The translations under genes were made by a program, and so were the position numbers. DNA of 64,000 bases from Pseudaminobacter sp040049255 (lineage in GTDB: Bacteria; Pseudomonadota; Alphaproteobacteria; Rhizobiales; Rhizobiaceae), in assembly GCF_040049255.1 (NCBI RefSeq), contig NZ_JBDZDR010000002.1, positions 744,001-808,000 on the forward strand. Reading direction: 5' to 3'. Each line of letters begins with the position of its first letter. Position 1 is the first letter of the stretch. Positions 52,049 through 61,984 of the stretch are shown one piece after another. Below the pieces are notes generated by a model that did not search any database, had not been told where the DNA came from, and saw only the letters and a program-made list of their open reading frames with translations.

Positions 52049-53446
52049 TCAGCCCGGACGGGTCATGTCCTCCGGGCGCACCAGGCGGTCGAAGTCCGCT
52101 TCGCTGATATAGCCGCCACCCACCGCTTCCTCGCGCAGCGTCGTACCGTTCTTGTGCGCGGTCTTGGCGATCTTGGCCGCGTTGTCGTAGCCGATCGTCG
52201 GCGCAAGAGCCGTGACCAGCATCAGCGAACGCTCGAGCGCGGCCTTGATGTTGTCCTCGCGCGCCTCGATGCCGACCACGCAGTTGTCGGTGAAGGAAAT
52301 CGCCGCATCGGCCAGCAGCTGGACCGACTGCAGGAAATTGTAGGCCATCAACGGGTTGTAGACGTTGAGCTCGAAATGGCCCTGGCTGCCGGCGAAGGTG
52401 ATCGAGGCATGGTTGCCGAACACCTGCACGCAGACCTGCGTCAGCGCCTCGCACTGGGTCGGGTTGACCTTGCCGGGCATGATCGAAGAGCCGGGCTCGT
52501 TTTCCGGCAGCGACAGTTCGCCCAGCCCCGAGCGCGGGCCCGAGCCGAGGAAGCGGATGTCGTTGGCGATCTTGAACAGCGCCGCGGCGGCGGCGTTGAT
52601 GGCGCCGTGGCTGAACACCATGGAATCATGGGCCGCCAGCGCCTCGAACTTGTTCGGCGCCGTCACAAAGTCGATGCCGGTGATGTCGGCGATGCGCTCG
52701 GCGACCTTCTCGGCGAAGCCGACCGGCGCGTTGAGGCCGGTGCCCACTGCGGTGCCGCCCTGCGCCAGTTCGCACAGGCCGGGCAGCGTCATCTCGATGC
52801 GCTTGATGGAAGACGCGACCTGCGCGGCATAGCCGGAGAATTCCTGGCCAAGCGTCAGCGGGGTGGCGTCCTGCGTATGGGTGCGGCCGATCTTGACGAT
52901 GTGGTCGAAGGCTTTGGCCTTGGCGTCCAGCGACGCGTGCAGGTGCTTCAGCGCCGGCAGCAGGTCATGGATGATCCGCTCGGCGCAGGCGATGTGCATG
53001 GCCGTCGGGTAGGTGTCGTTCGACGACTGGCTCATATTGACGTGGTCGTTGGGGTGGACCGGCTTCTTCGAGCCCATGACACCGCCCAGCATCTCGATGG
53101 CGCGGTTCGAGATCACCTCGTTGGTATTCATGTTGGACTGGGTGCCGGAGCCGGTCTGCCAGACAACCAGCGGGAAGTGATCGTTGAGCTTGCCGTCGAT
53201 GACTTCCTGCGCAGCCTTGACGACGGCGTCGCCGATGGCGGGGTCAAGCTTGCCGAGCGCCATGTTGGCTTCGGCGGCTGCCCGCTTGACGATGCCCAGC
53301 GCCCGCACGATCGACAGCGGCTGCTTCTCCCAGCCGATCTTGAAGTTGCCAAGCGAACGCTGCGCCTGCGCGCCCCAATAGCGGTCGGTCGCGACTTCGA
53401 TGGGCCCGAAAGTATCGGTTTCAGTTCTGGTTGTTTGAGCGCTCAT
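52049..53446 (-). CDS. fumC: Class II fumarate hydratase
   Basis: Iron-independent fumarase of the citric acid cycle. The 465-residue protein shows TDRYWGAQAQRSLGNF (about 20-35), VVWQTGSGTQSNMNTNEVI (about 93-111) and NMSQSSNDTYPTAMH (substrate-binding, about 135-149). GRTHTQDATPLTLGQEF has the catalytic-base region (about 187-203), and the fumarase/lyase signature is GSSIMPGKVNPTQCEA (about 317-332). Motifs and length distinguish it from aspartase and argininosuccinate lyase. Monocistronic by position. Confidence 0.96.
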   Translation of the reverse strand: MSAQTTRTETDTFGPIEVATDRYWGAQAQRSLGNFKIGWEKQPLSIVRALGIVKRAAAEANMALGKLDPAIGDAVVKAAQEVIDGKLNDHFPLVVWQTGSGTQSNMNTNEVISNRAIEMLGGVMGSKKPVHPNDHVNMSQSSNDTYPTAMHIACAERIIHDLLPALKHLHASLDAKAKAFDHIVKIGRTHTQDATPLTLGQEFSGYAAQVASSIKRIEMTLPGLCELAQGGTAVGTGLNAPVGFAEKVAERIADITGIDFVTAPNKFEALAAHDSMVFSHGAINAAAAALFKIANDIRFLGSGPRSGLGELSLPENEPGSSIMPGKVNPTQCEALTQVCVQVFGNHASITFAGSQGHFELNVYNPLMAYNFLQSVQLLADAAISFTDNCVVGIEAREDNIKAALERSLMLVTALAPTIGYDNAAKIAKTAHKNGTTLREEAVGGGYISEADFDRLVRPEDMTRPG

Positions 53447-53546
53447 GAGGCCGCCTCCAGGAAATTTTTATAACGCTGGCAACGGCCTACCGCTTTGCAC
53501 AATAGGCTTCAAGTGCAGAGTGGGAAGCACGCCGAACCTAATCGGT

Positions 53547-54311
53547 TCAAAGCAGGGAACGCGCCGTGGGCGCCAGCCGAAGCCGTTCCGAAGGCCGGGT
53601 GAAATGCCTTTTCAGCCGCGGAAGGAGGTCTTGTGTCCAGACGGGGTCGGCTTCGAGGGCGGCTTCGTGGCGGGCATGGGCCAGGGCGTCGGCAAAGCGC
53701 TGAAAGAAGACGAATACGTTCTCTTCGTCCCGCACCGGCAGGCGAGGGAAGGTGTTTTCAGCGTGTTCGGTCACGAAGGCAGCTATCGGCGGGCCGCCAT
53801 GCTGGGCAAGAAGCGGTGCGGCCTCTTCCGCCATGAGTGCCACGAACTCTGCCTCGGTTTCCTGCGCGATGTGGAAGATCACGGCCGACAAGACCGCGAA
53901 GGAAGCAAGTTTGCCCAATTCGTCGCGCACGCTTCCGGCAAGATCGAATGCGGAGCCCGCCCATGCCGGCTTCAGCAGCAGCACGTCGCTGTAGTCGATC
54001 ATGGTAGCGTTGGCGGCATCCTTGTGCGCCGCCCAAACCGGACCGCCGTAGAAAGCCTCCAGCGCCGCCTTGCGCGAGACCATGTCATCGAACCCGCGCA
54101 GCCAGACGAAGCAGTCCGGCCAGTCGAGGTCGCGGAACTGGCCGATCACATCCATCCCGGCCTCTTCCTGGCTTTCGATGAAATAGCCGTCGAAGATGCG
54201 GATAAGGTCCTCGCGGCGCCCGTTGTGGAGCGTGTATCGCCTTAGCTCGACCACGGGCGAGAACGACCTGGATCGCTCCGGGGGTCTCCGTATCACAAGT
54301 TTCTCGGTCAT
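53547..54311 (-). CDS. NIPSNAP family protein
   Basis: A 254-residue protein with a NIPSNAP-type ferredoxin-like domain in the first half: VVELRRYTLHNGRREDLIRIFDGYFIE (about 20-46), GQFRDLDWPDCFVWLRGFDD and AFYGGPVWAAHKDAAN. The second half (about 130-254) appears to hold a related, diverged repeat with VFVFFQRFADALAHA. Bacterial members have no established enzymatic role. No operon partner is evident; fumC lies downstream on the same strand. Confidence 0.82.
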   Translation of the reverse strand: MTEKLVIRRPPERSRSFSPVVELRRYTLHNGRREDLIRIFDGYFIESQEEAGMDVIGQFRDLDWPDCFVWLRGFDDMVSRKAALEAFYGGPVWAAHKDAANATMIDYSDVLLLKPAWAGSAFDLAGSVRDELGKLASFAVLSAVIFHIAQETEAEFVALMAEEAAPLLAQHGGPPIAAFVTEHAENTFPRLPVRDEENVFVFFQRFADALAHARHEAALEADPVWTQDLLPRLKRHFTRPSERLRLAPTARSLL

Positions 54312-54467
54312 GACCCTCTCGGCAGCTTTCCTGTTTCATAACGGAACCGTTGCCCGGTTCTGTCAATCCGGTGTTGTCAGGAGCTTGCCCCGCCGGCATC
54401 AGCACCGAAGTGCGCCTCGCCAGCCTGGCCCGACCATAGCGTGTGAGGACTAGGCCACGAAAGGAAG

Positions 54468-54493
54468 AAAGGCGCGCCTTGAAGCCCGCCTTT
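54468..54493 (-). terminator. Possible terminator of the CsbD gene
   Basis: AAAGGCG (54468-54474) pairs with CGCCTTT (54487-54493). On the minus strand the hairpin is followed by TTCTTCCTTT, 27 bases after the CsbD stop. The stem is only seven base pairs, so confidence is moderate. Confidence 0.45.
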
Positions 54494-54519
54494 CTCCCGC
54501 CGCTACCAGAACAAGACGC

Positions 54520-54699
54520 TCAATGCGTGCGCTTGACCTTTTCCTTGGCGTCGCCATAGCCCTTCTGGATCTTGCCGGCCACCTTGTCGACCTTGCCCTC
54601 AGCCTCGGTGCGCTTGTTGCCGGTGAGCTTCCCGGCGGCTTCCTCGACAGCGCCCTTGGCTTGCTTTGCGACGCCTTTGATCTGGTCCTTGTTCACCAT
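54520..54699 (-). CDS. CsbD family stress-response protein
   Basis: A 59-residue hydrophilic protein starting MVNKDQIKGVAKQAKGAVEEA, with the CsbD repeat-like pattern KGVAKQAKGAVEEAAGKLTGNKRTEAEGK. It is rich in Lys, Ala, Glu and Gly and contains no hydrophobic segment. CsbD proteins are typically induced by general stress, but their mechanism is unknown. The ATG at 54699 gives the normal family length; a longer in-frame start is unlike the family. Confidence 0.92.
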   Translation of the reverse strand: MVNKDQIKGVAKQAKGAVEEAAGKLTGNKRTEAEGKVDKVAGKIQKGYGDAKEKVKRTH

Positions 54700-54802
54700 G
54701 TCCGTATCTCCCGAGTTTTTTCGTTGGCGTCGGCTAACGGCCTTCAACGCAAAAAGTTGCGAGATTGCTTCGCGTGGGGCAGGGGTGAATCGGCGCTGCG
54801 CA

Positions 54803-54832
54803 AACAAAAAGGGCGCCGCAAGGGCGCCCTTT
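54803..54832 (-). terminator. Rho-independent terminator of groES-groEL
   Basis: A 10-bp stem (AAAGGGCGCC, 54808-54817, with GGCGCCCTTT, 54823-54832) with a five-base loop, followed on the minus strand by a T-rich tract (TTTTTGTTTG), 28 bases after the groEL stop. Confidence 0.9.
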
Positions 54833-54860
54833 CCGTAAGCCTGATGCTTTATGGATTTCC

Positions 54861-56510
<1,650 letters not shown>

Positions 56511-56578
56511 TTCTAAGCTCCTGGAGCGGGCCGTGTCCGGACCCGAAATTCAAAATTCTATGGGTGCGGTTGCTGAAT

Positions 56579-56875
56579 TCAGCCGATGATGCCCATGATG
56601 TCGGATTCCTTCATGATCAGAAGGTCTTCGCCATTGAGCTTGACTTCGGTGCCCGACCACTTGCCGAACAGAACGCGGTCGCCGGCCTTGACTTCCAGCG
56701 GAACCACCTTGCCGGAGTCGTCGCGAGCACCCGAGCCGACGGCAACGATTTCGCCTTCCTGCGGCTTTTCCTTCGCGGTGTCCGGAATGATGATGCCGCC
56801 AGCAGTCTTCTCTTCAGACTCGACCCGGCGAACGACCACGCGGTCATGAAGCGGGCGGAAATTCGACTTTGCCAT
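56579..56875 (-). CDS. groES: Co-chaperonin GroES (10 kDa)
   Basis: Heptameric lid of the GroEL chamber. The 98-residue protein has FRPLHDRVVVRRVESEEKTAGGIIIPDTAKEKPQEGEI (about 5-42), including the mobile loop TAGGIIIPDTA that contacts GroEL, and the C-terminal DLLIMKESDIMGIIG. First gene of groESL. The 5' leader contains the CIRCE inverted repeat, as in other HrcA-regulated operons. Confidence 0.98.
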   Translation of the reverse strand: MAKSNFRPLHDRVVVRRVESEEKTAGGIIIPDTAKEKPQEGEIVAVGSGARDDSGKVVPLEVKAGDRVLFGKWSGTEVKLNGEDLLIMKESDIMGIIG

Positions 56876-56935
56876 TTTGGTTATCCTTGGTGCGGATGTT
56901 GAACGATTCCTCCGTCCGGGCTTCCCGGACCAGCG

Positions 56936-56962
56936 TTAGCACTCGTTGGGATGGAGTGCTAA
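56936..56962 (-). promoter_or_regulatory. CIRCE element (HrcA operator)
   Basis: A perfect CIRCE inverted repeat, TTAGCACTC-N9-GAGTGCTAA, in the groES 5' leader 61 bases before the ATG. It is the operator for the heat-shock repressor HrcA, whose gene is not in this window. Confidence 0.97.
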
Positions 56963-56969
56963 CGCGAGG

Positions 56970-57001
56970 ATCAAATAAGCCGGGGCCGTTTCGGAGTCAA
57001 G
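56970..57001 (-). promoter_or_regulatory. RpoH-like promoter of groESL
   Basis: On the minus strand CTTG (57001-56998) is followed after 18 bases by CTTATTTGAT (56979-56970). This is close to the alphaproteobacterial sigma-32 pattern CTTG-N17/18-CYTATNT. A sigma-70 reading, TTGACT-N16-TTATTT, overlaps it. It lies just upstream of CIRCE, so dual control by RpoH and HrcA is likely. Confidence 0.7.
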
Positions 57002-57180
57002 AAGCCGCAGGTCGGGCGAAGGCCAAACGCGGCGATTGCTAACACCTGTGAATTGCAGCATAAATATTCCCACTCAGATGTACGTGGGCCTTTATGACCG
57101 CATCGGTCGGTTGGCAGTTCATCCGGCCTGAGTTCGCGTCGTGCGGTCCTCGCGCGCGCCTCCTCGGGCTGGATTAAACG

Positions 57181-57474
57181 ATGTCGCTGGACACCGAAAC
57201 CGAATTGCCTGCCGCGCAGGCTGCGATCTCTCTCGCTGTGGAAAGTGGGTCGTCGCGACGTTGCCCTGAGCGCGCCGGCGTGCCCACCAACAAGATGAAG
57301 CGGTGGGGCAAGTACAAGTACTGGACCAAAAGGGACATCAACAAGCTGCGGCGGCTGGCGGCCGAGCAACTGCGGCCGTCCGAAATAGCGCGTCGTTTCA
57401 AGTTGCCGGTGCGTGCCGTCCGGTCGCGTGCTTTGAGGGAGCGCATCAGTCTGCTCCGTCCGGCTGAAGGCTGA
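57181..57474 (+). CDS. Small HTH-like protein
   Basis: A 97-residue basic protein. The C-terminal half, WTKRDINKLRRLAAEQLRPS followed by EIARRFKLPVRAVRSRA, reads like a single Myb/SANT- or GcrA-like helix-turn-helix, starting with Trp-Thr and ending in an AVRSRA recognition-type helix. The N-terminal 35 residues are polar and probably disordered. No ligand domain is visible. It is divergent from groES. Function is not known; nucleoid-associated or regulatory DNA binding is the natural guess from the motif. Confidence 0.65.
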   Translation: MSLDTETELPAAQAAISLAVESGSSRRCPERAGVPTNKMKRWGKYKYWTKRDINKLRRLAAEQLRPSEIARRFKLPVRAVRSRALRERISLLRPAEG

Positions 57475-57680
57475 GTTGCCAGGGCGGGACCTGTTCCACA
57501 CTTGCAAACCAAGGATTCGAAAGGAGCGCCGGGCCAGCGCCTCGTGTGCTGCCGGAGCAACTGTTGCCTGCTGATGTGCGCTGCTGTTCGGCCTCTGGAA
57601 GGAGGGCGGCGGATCGAGGCGTTGCCCTTTGAGCCGGCGAGTCAAATCTTTGCGATCCGCGCAAGACGGCTGTTGAATGC

Positions 57681-57696
57681 TAAGCATGCTTATAAT
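57681..57696 (+). promoter_or_regulatory. MarR operator palindrome overlapping the -10 of the efflux operon
   Basis: A perfect 12-bp palindrome TAAGCATGCTTA (57681-57692) runs into a consensus TATAAT (57691-57696). The -10 ends 11 bases before the marR ATG. No good -35 at 16-18 bases is present, so an activator or a weak promoter is possible. The position is ideal for autorepression by MarR. Confidence 0.65.
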
Positions 57697-57707
57697 ATAT
57701 CGCGCTC

Positions 57708-58184
57708 ATGGAATTCGAAGGTACGGAAAGGCTCGGCTTTCTCATTCATGACGCGGGGCGTTTGATGCGCAGGCGCTTTGAGAAGCTGGGTCGCGAATAT
57801 GGACTTTCCTCGGCGCAATGGCGGCTGCTGGTGCGCGTGGTGAAGGATGAAGGGGTCGCGCAGGCTCGCCTGGCTGAATTGCTCGAAGTCGAGCCGATCA
57901 GTGTGTCGCGGCTGCTCGACCGAATGGAGGAAGGCGGCTGGATTGAGCGGCGGCAGGATGCTGCCGATCGGCGCGTGCGGATGATCTTTCCGAGCGAAAA
58001 AAGCCGCGAAGCATTTGGAGCGATCAGGGCAGTGGCCGGGGACGTGTTCGAGCAGGCACTGACCGGCCTTTCGCCCAGCGAGCGCCAGGGGGTTCTCCGT
58101 GGGCTTGCGAAGATCATTGAAAATCTTTCCGACGCCGAAGCGCCGGACCACAAGCAGACATTGTCAAAGGGTGCAACAGGATGA
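57708..58184 (+). CDS. MarR family transcriptional regulator
   Basis: A 158-residue winged-helix repressor of the MarR/EmrR family. The DNA-binding region is LSSAQWRLLVRVVKDEGVAQARLAELLEVEPISVSRLLDRMEEGGWIERR followed by the wing DAADRRVRMIF (about 31-90). N- and C-terminal helices form the dimer interface. It is the first gene of marR-emrA-emrB, overlapping emrA by four bases. It probably represses the efflux genes until a phenolic or other drug-like ligand binds. The near-absent leader has no ribosome site. Confidence 0.92.
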   Translation: MEFEGTERLGFLIHDAGRLMRRRFEKLGREYGLSSAQWRLLVRVVKDEGVAQARLAELLEVEPISVSRLLDRMEEGGWIERRQDAADRRVRMIFPSEKSREAFGAIRAVAGDVFEQALTGLSPSERQGVLRGLAKIIENLSDAEAPDHKQTLSKGATG

Positions 58185-59347
58185 ATGCCGTTTCGAAACT
58201 CAACGACCATGTCACCGAGGTCGAAGCGGAAAAGCTCTCGCCGAAGGTGACCGTTGCCCAACCTGATCAACAGGCTGCAAAGCCGGTGCGAAAGCGCCGC
58301 GCAGGCCGCATGTTCCTCATGCTCGCGCTGCCCTTGGCGCTGATCGTTGGCGGCGGCTATGTCTGGGTGACCGGCGGACGCTACCAGGAGACGGACAACG
58401 CCAACCTGCGCCAGGCCAAGGTTTCGATTGCCTCGCAGGAGGCTGGCCGCGTGATCGGCGTGAATGTGGCCGACAACCAGATGGTCAAGGCGGGGGACGT
58501 TCTCTTCGTCGTCGACCCGGAGCCGTATCGCATCGCTCTGGCGCAGGCGGACGCCGCGTTGGCAGCAGCAAAGCTGAATGTCGAGCAACTGCGGGCCGCC
58601 TACAGCCAGGCGGTGGCGCAGGAGCGCGTGACCGCCGGTGACGTGACCTATCTCCAGTCGCAGTTCAATCGCAGCATGGAGCTCGAAAGCCGCGGCTTCA
58701 GCTCGAAATCGAACCTGGATCAGGCGCGCCGCGACCTGGCCAAGGCGCAAGAGCAGCATGCCGCCGCGGTTCAGGGTATCGCCAGCGCGCGTGCCGCCCT
58801 CGGTGGCAATCCCGACATAGAAACCGACAAGCACCCGACCGTGCTCGCCGCGCAGGCGACGCGTGACAACGCGGCCTACGCGCTGGAGCAGACGACCGTG
58901 CGAGCCCCGGCCGACGGCATGATTGCCCAGGCTTCTTCGTTCAAGGTGGGCCAGTTCGTCGGCGTGGGCACGCCGCTGTTCAGCCTGGTCGAGACCGACG
59001 AACTGTGGGTGGATGCCAATTTCAAGGAGACCCAGCTCACCAATGTGAAGCCGGGGCAGAAGGCTGAAGTCACGCTCGACACCTATCCCAACCATCCGCT
59101 GAAGGCCACGGTCGAGGCGATTGGCGCAGGCACGGGCGCGGAGTTTTCGCTGCTTCCGGCGCAGAACGCGACCGGCAACTGGGTGAAGGTTACCCAGCGC
59201 ATCCCGGTGCGGCTGAAGGTCGACACCGATCATCTGGATGTCGCCCTGCGCACCGGCATGAGCGCCACCGTGACGGTGGATACGGGCGTGGCCCGCGGCT
59301 TGCCCGGGCTGCTGTCCAGTGCGGTCGCAGCCGACAACGTGAAGTAA
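58181..59347 (+). CDS. EmrA-like membrane fusion (HlyD family) subunit
   Basis: Periplasmic adaptor linking the EmrB-like pump to an outer-membrane channel. The 388-residue protein has one N-terminal membrane anchor (MFLMLALPLALIVGGGYVWV, about 44-63). The biotinyl-lipoyl half-motif DNANLRQAKVSIASQEAGRVIGVNV is followed by a helical hairpin (about 120-215), then second lipoyl and beta-barrel parts with TTVRAPADGMIAQAS and GTPLFSLVETDELWVDANFKETQL. Coupled to marR by ATGA overlap and followed by the emrB-like gene. Confidence 0.93.
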   Translation: MNAVSKLNDHVTEVEAEKLSPKVTVAQPDQQAAKPVRKRRAGRMFLMLALPLALIVGGGYVWVTGGRYQETDNANLRQAKVSIASQEAGRVIGVNVADNQMVKAGDVLFVVDPEPYRIALAQADAALAAAKLNVEQLRAAYSQAVAQERVTAGDVTYLQSQFNRSMELESRGFSSKSNLDQARRDLAKAQEQHAAAVQGIASARAALGGNPDIETDKHPTVLAAQATRDNAAYALEQTTVRAPADGMIAQASSFKVGQFVGVGTPLFSLVETDELWVDANFKETQLTNVKPGQKAEVTLDTYPNHPLKATVEAIGAGTGAEFSLLPAQNATGNWVKVTQRIPVRLKVDTDHLDVALRTGMSATVTVDTGVARGLPGLLSSAVAADNVK

Positions 59348-59403
59348 CAGGAAAATCCAGCGGGCGCCTTCCAAGATGGCGTCGGCATTTCAGGTCCTAA
59401 TCC

Positions 59404-60936
59404 ATGAGCCCGACAACCCACGCCGAGGTCCCGCATCGGGGACTGATAACGGTGTCGATCATGCTTGCGACGGTCATGCAGGTGCTCGACACCACGATCG
59501 CGAACGTCGCGCTGCCTTCGATGGTGGGCGACCTCGGTGCGTCGGCCGACACCATCAACTGGGTGCTGACCTCCTACATCGTTGCCGCGGCCATCATGAC
59601 GCCGGTGACCGGTTGGCTGTCCGACCGTTTCGGGCGCAAGGAACTTTTCCTCACCTCTGTCGTGGGCTTCACCATCACGTCCATGGCTTGTGGCGTTGCG
59701 TGGAGCCTGGAGAGCATGGTGACCTTCCGCCTGCTCCAGGGTGTGTTCGGCGCCGCGATCGTGCCGCTGTCGCAGACCTTCCTGCTCGACATCAACCCGA
59801 AGGAACGTCACGGCCAGGCGATGGCGCTGTGGGGCGCCGGCATCATGGTCGGCCCCATCATCGGCCCGACGCTGGGCGGCTGGTTGACTGAAAGCTTCAA
59901 CTGGCGCTGGGTTTTCTTCATCAACCTGCCGGTCGGCATCATCGCCTTCCTCGGATGCGCCGCCTATCTGCCGGCCGTGGCCAAGCGTCTGCGCGGATTC
60001 GACTTCTTCGGCTTCGCCATGCTCAGCCTTGGCGTTGGCGCGCTGCAGCTCATGCTCGACCGCGGCGCCGAGGTGGACTGGTTCTCCTCGGTCGAGATCT
60101 GGATCGAACTGGGCCTCGCGATCATCGGCTTCTGGGTCTTCATCGTGCATCTGCTGACGGGGCAGAACACCTTCATCGACCCAAAGATCTTCAAGGATCG
60201 CAATTTTGCGACCGGCCTGGTGTTCATCTTCGTCATCGGCGTGATCCTGCTGGCGAGCCTGGCGCTGCTGCCGCCGATGCTGTCGACGCTGTTCAACTAT
60301 CCGACCATCACCACCGGCCTCATCATGGCGCCGCGCGGTGTCGGCACGATGATCTCGATGCTCATGGTCGGGCGGCTGGTGCGCATCATCGACGCTCGGC
60401 TTCTGGTCGTCACCGGCCTGTTGCTGACGGCGCAGTCGCTCTACACGATGTCCGGATTCTCGCCGCAGATGGACTCCCATCTGATCATCGTTACCGGCAT
60501 CGTGCAGGGGCTGGGGCTGGGCCTGGTTTTCGTGCCGCTGTCGACGGTTGCCTTCGCAACGCTCGACCCGCGCTACCGCACCGATGCCACCAGCCTGTTC
60601 AGCCTTGTGCGCAATATCGGGTCTTCCATCGGCATCTCGGTGGTGACGGTGATGCTGACCCAGAACACGCAGATCAACCATTCCGAGCTGATCGCCAACA
60701 TCACGCCCTACAACCAAAGCCTGCAGGCGCTGTCGCCGGACGCGGCGTCTGGAAACCTGGCTGCTCTGGCCCAGATCGACCGGCTGGTCACGCAGCAGGC
60801 GATGATGATTTCCTACGTCAACGACTTCAAGTTGATGATGATCGTCTCGCTCTGCGCCATTCCTCTGGCCCTGCTTCTGCGCAAGCCGAGGGTGGCGCCG
60901 GTCGGGGCAGCCGCGCCCGCTGCCCATATGGATTGA
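59404..60936 (+). CDS. EmrB-like DHA2 family MFS drug exporter
   Basis: A 510-residue, 14-helix proton-driven multidrug exporter. Family motifs are VLDTTIANVALPSMVGDL (motif D1), VTGWLSDRFGRKELF (motif A), GAGIMVGPIIGPTLGGWL (motif C) and NWRWVFFINLPVGI. With the EmrA-like adaptor it would form a tripartite pump that exports hydrophobic compounds across both membranes; the outer-membrane channel is not encoded here. It differs from the PKS-linked DHA2 protein at 30888, which has no adaptor gene. Confidence 0.94.
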   Translation: MSPTTHAEVPHRGLITVSIMLATVMQVLDTTIANVALPSMVGDLGASADTINWVLTSYIVAAAIMTPVTGWLSDRFGRKELFLTSVVGFTITSMACGVAWSLESMVTFRLLQGVFGAAIVPLSQTFLLDINPKERHGQAMALWGAGIMVGPIIGPTLGGWLTESFNWRWVFFINLPVGIIAFLGCAAYLPAVAKRLRGFDFFGFAMLSLGVGALQLMLDRGAEVDWFSSVEIWIELGLAIIGFWVFIVHLLTGQNTFIDPKIFKDRNFATGLVFIFVIGVILLASLALLPPMLSTLFNYPTITTGLIMAPRGVGTMISMLMVGRLVRIIDARLLVVTGLLLTAQSLYTMSGFSPQMDSHLIIVTGIVQGLGLGLVFVPLSTVAFATLDPRYRTDATSLFSLVRNIGSSIGISVVTVMLTQNTQINHSELIANITPYNQSLQALSPDAASGNLAALAQIDRLVTQQAMMISYVNDFKLMMIVSLCAIPLALLLRKPRVAPVGAAAPAAHMD

Positions 60937-60943
60937 TGCCGCG

Positions 60944-60985
60944 ACCGGCCGCCTGAACAGCGGCGGCCGGTTCCGTGTTCCCTTT
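60944..60985 (+). terminator. Probable terminator of the emr operon
   Basis: ACCGGCCGC (60944-60952) pairs perfectly with GCGGCCGGT (60963-60971) across a ten-base loop, eight bases after the emrB stop. The tail TTCCGTGTTCCCTTT is only moderately T-rich. Confidence 0.5.
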
Positions 60986-61115
60986 CGCCGGGGGGCTCAG
61001 GCCGGGCCTGGCCCGACCGAAAGGTGGTGACACGCTGCGGCGCTTGGGCTAATCCCGGGCCGCCGGGCCATTCGCCCCAAGCAATCCCACGAAAGACGAC
61101 AGTGAAGGAAATGCC

Positions 61116-61976
61116 ATGACGGGGTCGCCCGAAACGATCGGAACGCTGGACGCCCTGACCGACCGCTACGCCGCCCTGCTGTGCGATGTCTGGGGCGTGC
61201 TGCACAACGGGATCGATCCTTTCCCCGAAGCTGGAGAGGCCTTGCGCCGTGCTCGGGAGAACGGGCTGGCCGTTGTGCTGATCACCAATTCACCGCGCCC
61301 GCGCGACGGGGTGGTGGAGCAACTGGCGTCGATCGGCGTGCCGGAGGACGCATGGGATCGCATCGTCACCTCCGGCGATGTCACCCGTGACCTGATCCGC
61401 ACGGCGCCGCGCAAGATCTTCCATCTCGGCCCCGAGCGTGATCAGTCCATCTACGACGGTATCGATTGCGAGCTGGTCGAGGAGTTCGAGGCGGATGCCG
61501 TGGTTTGCACCGGCTTGTTCGACGACGAAGTCGAGACGCCCGAGGACTATACCGAGATGCTGCAGCGGCTGCGTTCGCGCAACCTGCCGTTCATCTGCGC
61601 CAATCCCGACATCGTGGTCGAGCGCGGCGACAGGCTGATCTGGTGCGCCGGCGCCTTGGCGCGCGATTATACGCTGCTTGGCGGGCGAACTCTTGTTTCG
61701 GGCAAGCCGCACCGCCCGATCTATGCCGCCGCGCTTGACGCAGCCGGTGAAGTTCTGGGGCGCCAGGTTGCCCCCGAAGAGGCGCTCGGCATCGGCGACG
61801 GCATGATGACTGACGTGAAGGGCGCGGCCGACAATGGCCTGGACGTGCTCTACGTCTCGGGCGGCATCCACGCCGGTGACTACGGCGATGCGCTCAACCC
61901 CGATCTGGAGCGGCTTTCGGATTTCCTCGAAAAGCACGGCCATCGTCCGCTGGCGGTCATTCCCAGGCTTCGGTAG
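61116..61976 (+). CDS. HAD-superfamily hydrolase, subfamily IIA (TIGR01459-like)
   Basis: A 286-residue HAD hydrolase resembling NagD-type phosphatases. Motif I is CDVWGVLHNG (about 23-32; the nucleophile Asp followed by Val-Trp-Gly). Motif II is VLITNSPRPRD (about 52-62), motif III includes GKPHRPIYAAAL with its Lys (about 196-207), and motif IV is GIGDGMMTDVKGA (about 227-239). The substrate is unknown. It precedes ribF by eight bases, a pairing common in alphaproteobacteria, hinting at a flavin- or nucleotide-related phosphatase role, which is inference only. Confidence 0.9.
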   Translation: MTGSPETIGTLDALTDRYAALLCDVWGVLHNGIDPFPEAGEALRRARENGLAVVLITNSPRPRDGVVEQLASIGVPEDAWDRIVTSGDVTRDLIRTAPRKIFHLGPERDQSIYDGIDCELVEEFEADAVVCTGLFDDEVETPEDYTEMLQRLRSRNLPFICANPDIVVERGDRLIWCAGALARDYTLLGGRTLVSGKPHRPIYAAALDAAGEVLGRQVAPEEALGIGDGMMTDVKGAADNGLDVLYVSGGIHAGDYGDALNPDLERLSDFLEKHGHRPLAVIPRLR

Positions 61977-61984
61977 AAGAGCAT

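Larger units (their letters stand above)
56876..57180. other. Control region between groES and the divergent HTH-like gene
   Basis: This 305-base gap contains the groES leader with CIRCE (56936-56962) and an RpoH-like promoter (56970-57001). The remaining 180 bases towards 57180 show no convincing promoter or gene, although the divergent small gene at 57181 needs one. Confidence 0.6.

Noticed and set aside
57746..60927. Very long minus-strand open frames (over 540 residues each) opposite marR-emrA and emrB
   Set aside because: They are antisense shadows caused by high GC: rich in Arg, His and Gly, with no domains or ribosome sites, while the plus strand encodes recognised proteins.
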